Part shown: piece by piece, positions 5,944-8,565 of the stretch
Layout of the letters: every line of letters starts with the position of its first letter
How positions within the stretch are numbered: position 1 is the first letter of the stretch
Source of the DNA: CAZHJA01 sp964532865
GTDB lineage: Bacteria > Patescibacteriota > Microgenomatia > UBA1406 > GWC2-37-13
DNA length: 8,565 nt
NCBI GenBank assembly: GCA_964532865.1
Contig: CAZHJA010000039.1
Span: 1-8,565, forward strand
Direction of reading: 5' to 3'
The notes under the pieces: model-generated
Seen by the model: the letters and a program-made list of their open reading frames with translations, nothing else
What the model was told of the DNA's origin: nothing
Databases searched by the model: none
Translations under genes and position numbers: made by a program

Positions 5944-5971
5944 ACTTGTTTCGAAAGGAAAGAGTAAGATA

Positions 5972-7159
5972 TTACAAATTGCTGGCTGAAATATATCCTC
6001 TGTTATTTATATATGTCTTTGAGATTAAATAATATTTTTTCAATCCCAAAGTAAGGGTTAATTTTTTAAGCCTAATATATTCAGATTCTACTCCTTTTAA
6101 CTTTACTTCAAAAGCTATTTGTTTATTTAGAATAATATCAATTTCAGCAGTATTTCGTTTATTATAAAAAGAAAGGTCTCCATAGTAAGAGAGTTGATTA
6201 ACTACTGCGTTCTCTAAAAGCTGAGGATCATTAACATTACCAATAGTATTAAGTAGTCCAGTATCAGAAAAGTAGACTTTTTTCCCTCCAGCTATAGAGC
6301 GATCGATGCTTTTTGAGTATTTTGGTAATAATTTAATCATAAAAGCACCTTGTAAAAACTCTAAATATTGATAAATTTTCATTCTTCTTATTCCTAGCTC
6401 GCTGGCAATTTTAGAAATATCAAGCATAGATCCAACTCTAGGTACTAAAAGAAGCATTAAATCACGCAGCTCCCTAACGTCTTTATGATCTGATAAGATT
6501 TTTAAGTCTTTTTCAAAAAATGATGTAATAATATTTTTGAGAATTTCTTTTTTTGTTTGTTTATTTTCTGTAGTAACAACCTCTGGAAAACCACCATATT
6601 TTAAATAATTATCATAATCAAGCTCATATTTTTTAAATTTAAAAATACTTATCTGTTTTAAAGCACTGCTTAAAGTACTACCCATAACTTCTTTTAAAGA
6701 TAGTTTGTCTTTAAAATACAAATATTCTTTAAATCTTAATGGCGGAAGATAGTACAAAAACTTACGACCACTTAATGATTCTGGAAAGAGATTCTTTAAA
6801 TAGAAATTTGATGATCCAGTGACTATGAATTTAACTGAATAGTAATCAAGAAAATATTTAATTACTTTGGTAATCATAGGATAGTTTTGTATTTCGTCAA
6901 TAAAAACATATATTTTTTTATTTTTATCTTTTACCATTTGCTCTAAGTTCAAATAAATATTATTAAAATCTATACTTTCAAAAACCTTTTGATCTAAAGG
7001 ATTATCAAAATCAAACCAGAGTTTATTTTTACTATTAATGGAATCATAAACTTGCTTCATTAAAGTAGTCTTCCCTACTTGACGCATACCAGTAATAATT
7101 AAGGAATTTTTATGACTTATATATTTATTTATTTCATAAAAAAGAAGTCTTTTTTTCAT
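5972..7159 (-). CDS. AAA_14/DUF4143 family ATP-binding protein
   Basis: A 395-residue P-loop ATPase of the AAA_14 plus DUF4143 type, widespread in bacteria and archaea and of unsettled role. Walker A is GMRQVGKTT at residues 24-32. Walker B is IYVFIDE at 83-89. A sensor-like TGSSN lies at 114-118, followed by LSGRKF. The DUF4143 part shows GGFPE at 189-193, FFEKDL at 214-219 and a winged-helix-like stretch near 247-276. FSDTGLL follows at 297-303. The C-terminal AEIDIIL...IAFEVK (338-353) resembles a PD-(D/E)XK nuclease core. The frame opens earlier at ATG 7201, but the predicted promoter would start transcription at about 7198, inside that codon. The 14 extra residues are coded by a palindrome. 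I therefore chose ATG 7159, though it lacks a Shine-Dalgarno site. Confidence 0.88.
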   Translation of the reverse strand: MKKRLLFYEINKYISHKNSLIITGMRQVGKTTLMKQVYDSINSKNKLWFDFDNPLDQKVFESIDFNNIYLNLEQMVKDKNKKIYVFIDEIQNYPMITKVIKYFLDYYSVKFIVTGSSNFYLKNLFPESLSGRKFLYYLPPLRFKEYLYFKDKLSLKEVMGSTLSSALKQISIFKFKKYELDYDNYLKYGGFPEVVTTENKQTKKEILKNIITSFFEKDLKILSDHKDVRELRDLMLLLVPRVGSMLDISKIASELGIRRMKIYQYLEFLQGAFMIKLLPKYSKSIDRSIAGGKKVYFSDTGLLNTIGNVNDPQLLENAVVNQLSYYGDLSFYNKRNTAEIDIILNKQIAFEVKLKGVESEYIRLKKLTLTLGLKKYYLISKTYINNRGYISASNL

Positions 7160-7176
7160 AAGTGTTTTAAAATTTA

Positions 7177-7198
7177 TACAAATATGTGCATATTTGTA
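7177..7198. promoter_or_regulatory. Perfect 22-bp palindrome at the ATPase transcription start (operator or 5' hairpin)
   Basis: Half-sites TACAAATATG (7177-7186) and CATATTTGTA (7189-7198) are exact reverse complements with TG between them. The predicted start of transcription on the minus strand is 7198, so the palindrome covers about +1 to +22. This is a typical place for a repressor operator. In RNA it could form a hairpin at the very 5' end, which would protect the message. Confidence 0.6.
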
Positions 7199-7204
7199 CA
7201 TAAT

Positions 7205-7232
7205 ATTATACAGATAAGAATATATAAATCAA
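7205..7232 (-). promoter_or_regulatory. Promoter for the AAA ATPase gene
   Basis: On the minus strand TTGATT (7232-7227) and a perfect TATAAT (7210-7205) are 16 bp apart. The predicted start of transcription near 7198 leaves a leader of about 39 nt to ATG 7159. Confidence 0.6.
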
Positions 7233-7315
7233 GAGTTAATTTTAATATTAATAAATCCTATTTATATGAAATATTTGACAAATATTAAAATATGGCGAGA
7301 TTATATAAACACAAT

Positions 7316-7337
7316 AAAAACTGCCTTGAGTTTTTTT
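7316..7337. terminator. Terminator-like short hairpin between divergent genes
   Basis: AAAAACT (7316-7322) pairs with AGTTTTT (7329-7335 plus further T to 7337) around the loop GCCTTG. The stem is weak, with one G-C pair, but the T run is intact. Between divergent genes its role is unclear; it could insulate the two promoters. Confidence 0.3.
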
Positions 7338-7341
7338 ACAC

Positions 7342-7370
7342 TTGAATACTTAAAATATTTCCTTTAGTAT
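7342..7370 (+). promoter_or_regulatory. Candidate promoter for the secreted Ig-like protein
   Basis: TTGAAT (7342-7347) and TAGTAT (7365-7370) are 17 bp apart. Transcription would start near 7377, about 6 bases before ATG 7383, so the leader would be too short for a Shine-Dalgarno site, and none is seen. Confidence 0.4.
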
Positions 7371-7382
7371 TTAAATATATCC

Positions 7383-8561
7383 ATGTTTAAAAAAGCAAAA
7401 TATATATCTGCTTTAGTCTTATTTTTTATTGTAACGGCATTGTTCCTATTCTCCAGCAATTTATATGCCGCTTGGATTTTTGATACAAGCCCTCCCGATA
7501 TGGAAATAGAACTAGTATGTAATGATGTTCCATTTGATGACAACGACCAATGTCCAGGAGATAGTATAACTGTCATTTTTAAATGTAAGGAAGATGGCGC
7601 AGGTCAAAGTGGATGTAAAACTATAGAATATGGAACTAATACTGTTAGCAAGGCTAGTTGTGTAATAAACGACTCTGCCGAGAATCCTGTTCCAACTGAT
7701 CCTGATTTCTCAACTGACTTTGTAATATTAAATGATGGAAAAACTCATTATCTCTGTGTTGAATCTACAGATAGAGCTGGAAATACCAGAATAGGAGCTG
7801 GCGAAGGACTACTGGTTACGCCAATAATCCCACCAGTTTTTATAGGCTCATGGTTTAAATTAAAAGATGCAAGTTTTAATAGCGTAAGTGGAAGATCTAT
7901 TAATCTCCCCTCAAGTCCTCAAAAATATGAGGATGATGATGAAGACGACACTCTTGATACAAATCTTATTATCGAAAGTGGAGGTGTAGTTTTAAGTCCT
8001 TCAACATATACAATTACTGGCTGGCAATATTCTGATAATGATTGGAATAATCAAGATTATGAATATAAAAACACCTTTTCACCGGAAAATTATAAAGACT
8101 ACATATTATCTAGTACGGAATATATTGAAATAACTGATGTAGAAAACATACAACAAGATGAAATTAATTACTATGTAGGAGATGTCAATAGCAGCAATGT
8201 AAGTATAGCTAATGCTCCATTTATTTTATTAGTTGATGGAAATATTACGTTTGATGATGTTGATTTTAATGCTTCAAATAGCTCTGTTGCTCTTATCGTA
8301 ACTGGCAATATAACTATTAATCCAACAACTACAAGCATTGGAGGAATTATTGCCGCAACCAATATATCTCTTGGAGATTCAAGTACGCCATTGAAAATAA
8401 CAGGGAATATAATTTCAACAAATGATATAGACACATCAACAAGAGAAAGAACAGATGATCGTACAAGACCCTCTTTCTTCGTTGTTTTTGATGCTGAAAT
8501 GTATATGGATTTAATTGATCATTTATCTAGAGCAACCTATGATTGGAAACAATTACAATAA
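7383..8561 (+). CDS. Secreted surface protein with cysteine-rich Ig-like and beta-solenoid-like domains
   Basis: A complete 392-residue exported protein. Residues 1-30 form a Sec signal peptide (MFKKAKY, a hydrophobic core, then NLYAA). Residues about 37-150 look like an Ig-like fold. This part opens with TSPPDMEIEL, ends with the ESTDRAGNTR motif common in bacterial Ig-like repeats, and holds all six cysteines (46, 57, 68, 78, 93, 125), so disulfides are plausible. After a proline hinge, SWFKLKDASF (156-165) opens a second domain with an acidic run at 183-192. Repeated GNI/TNI units at about 286, 308, 326 and 341 suggest a beta-solenoid. The end, RPSFFVVFDAEMYMDLIDHLSRATYDWKQLQ (362-392), resembles C-termini of other CPR surface proteins, as far as I recall. 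No membrane anchor follows the signal peptide. The function is unknown; an adhesive or cell-surface role is inferred. Confidence 0.85.
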   Translation: MFKKAKYISALVLFFIVTALFLFSSNLYAAWIFDTSPPDMEIELVCNDVPFDDNDQCPGDSITVIFKCKEDGAGQSGCKTIEYGTNTVSKASCVINDSAENPVPTDPDFSTDFVILNDGKTHYLCVESTDRAGNTRIGAGEGLLVTPIIPPVFIGSWFKLKDASFNSVSGRSINLPSSPQKYEDDDEDDTLDTNLIIESGGVVLSPSTYTITGWQYSDNDWNNQDYEYKNTFSPENYKDYILSSTEYIEITDVENIQQDEINYYVGDVNSSNVSIANAPFILLVDGNITFDDVDFNASNSSVALIVTGNITINPTTTSIGGIIAATNISLGDSSTPLKITGNIISTNDIDTSTRERTDDRTRPSFFVVFDAEMYMDLIDHLSRATYDWKQLQ

Positions 8562-8565
8562 ACAG

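Noticed and set aside
7160..7201. ATG 7201 as the ATPase start
   Set aside because: It lies 3 bases after the -10 box, upstream of the predicted transcript start, and the extra residues are coded by the palindrome. It stays possible if another promoter exists.
7275..7309. TTGACA at 7275-7280 as part of a promoter
   Set aside because: No -10-like hexamer lies at 16-18 bp; TTATAT at 7301 is 20 bp away and TATAAA at 7304 is 23 bp away.
7364..7576. Open frame antisense to the secreted protein start
   Set aside because: It overlaps the signal peptide and promoter of a well-supported gene and shows no features of its own.
8171..8434. Open frame antisense to the secreted protein C-terminus
   Set aside because: It is a shadow of the repetitive solenoid-like region.

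Overview
The window is AT-rich bacterial DNA read with the standard code: TAA, TAG and TGA all serve as stops. It probably comes from a Candidate Phyla Radiation (Patescibacteria) genome, perhaps Microgenomates. The reasons are short, tightly packed genes, few Shine-Dalgarno sites, a tRNA without encoded CCA, a PIG-V-like mannosyltransferase beside a PBP2, and a secreted protein whose C-terminal domain resembles surface proteins common in that group. The assignment is inference; no ribosomal RNA or marker gene is present.

Layout. Bases 1-143 (minus) hold the start of a secreted protein that runs off the left edge. A 290-base divergent spacer follows, with a long possible leader for that gene and a near-consensus promoter for a Fic-domain AMP-transferase (434-1564, plus). 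A tRNA-Pro(GGG) lies on the minus strand at 1697-1770. Then comes a plus-strand group: a PurA-like (DUF3276-type) nucleic-acid-binding protein, a PIG-V-like membrane mannosyltransferase and penicillin-binding protein 2. The last two are 4 bases apart and suggest a cell-envelope unit. PBP2 meets, stop codon to stop codon, a minus-strand pair that looks like a toxin-antitoxin module: a small 71-residue protein overlapping an AbiEii-type nucleotidyltransferase. After a spacer with an inverted repeat and a short tandem repeat comes a minus-strand AAA ATPase of the AAA_14/DUF4143 type, with a perfect palindrome at its predicted transcription start. Diverging from it is a complete secreted protein (7383-8561) with a cysteine-rich Ig-like N-terminal part and a beta-solenoid-like C-terminal part.

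How it fits together. Core envelope genes (PBP2, mannosyltransferase, two secreted proteins) alternate with accessory genes (Fic, AbiEii pair, AAA/DUF4143 ATPase). Arginine codons separate the two sets: Fic and AbiEii prefer CGN, while the envelope genes use almost only AGA/AGG, which suggests separate acquisition. Several promoters place the transcription start on or very near the start codon, so leaderless transcription is likely for at least two genes. I see no CRISPR array, intact insertion sequence or rRNA. The most unusual items are the compact AbiEii pair, the palindromic ATPase promoter, the leaderless promoters and the secreted protein.
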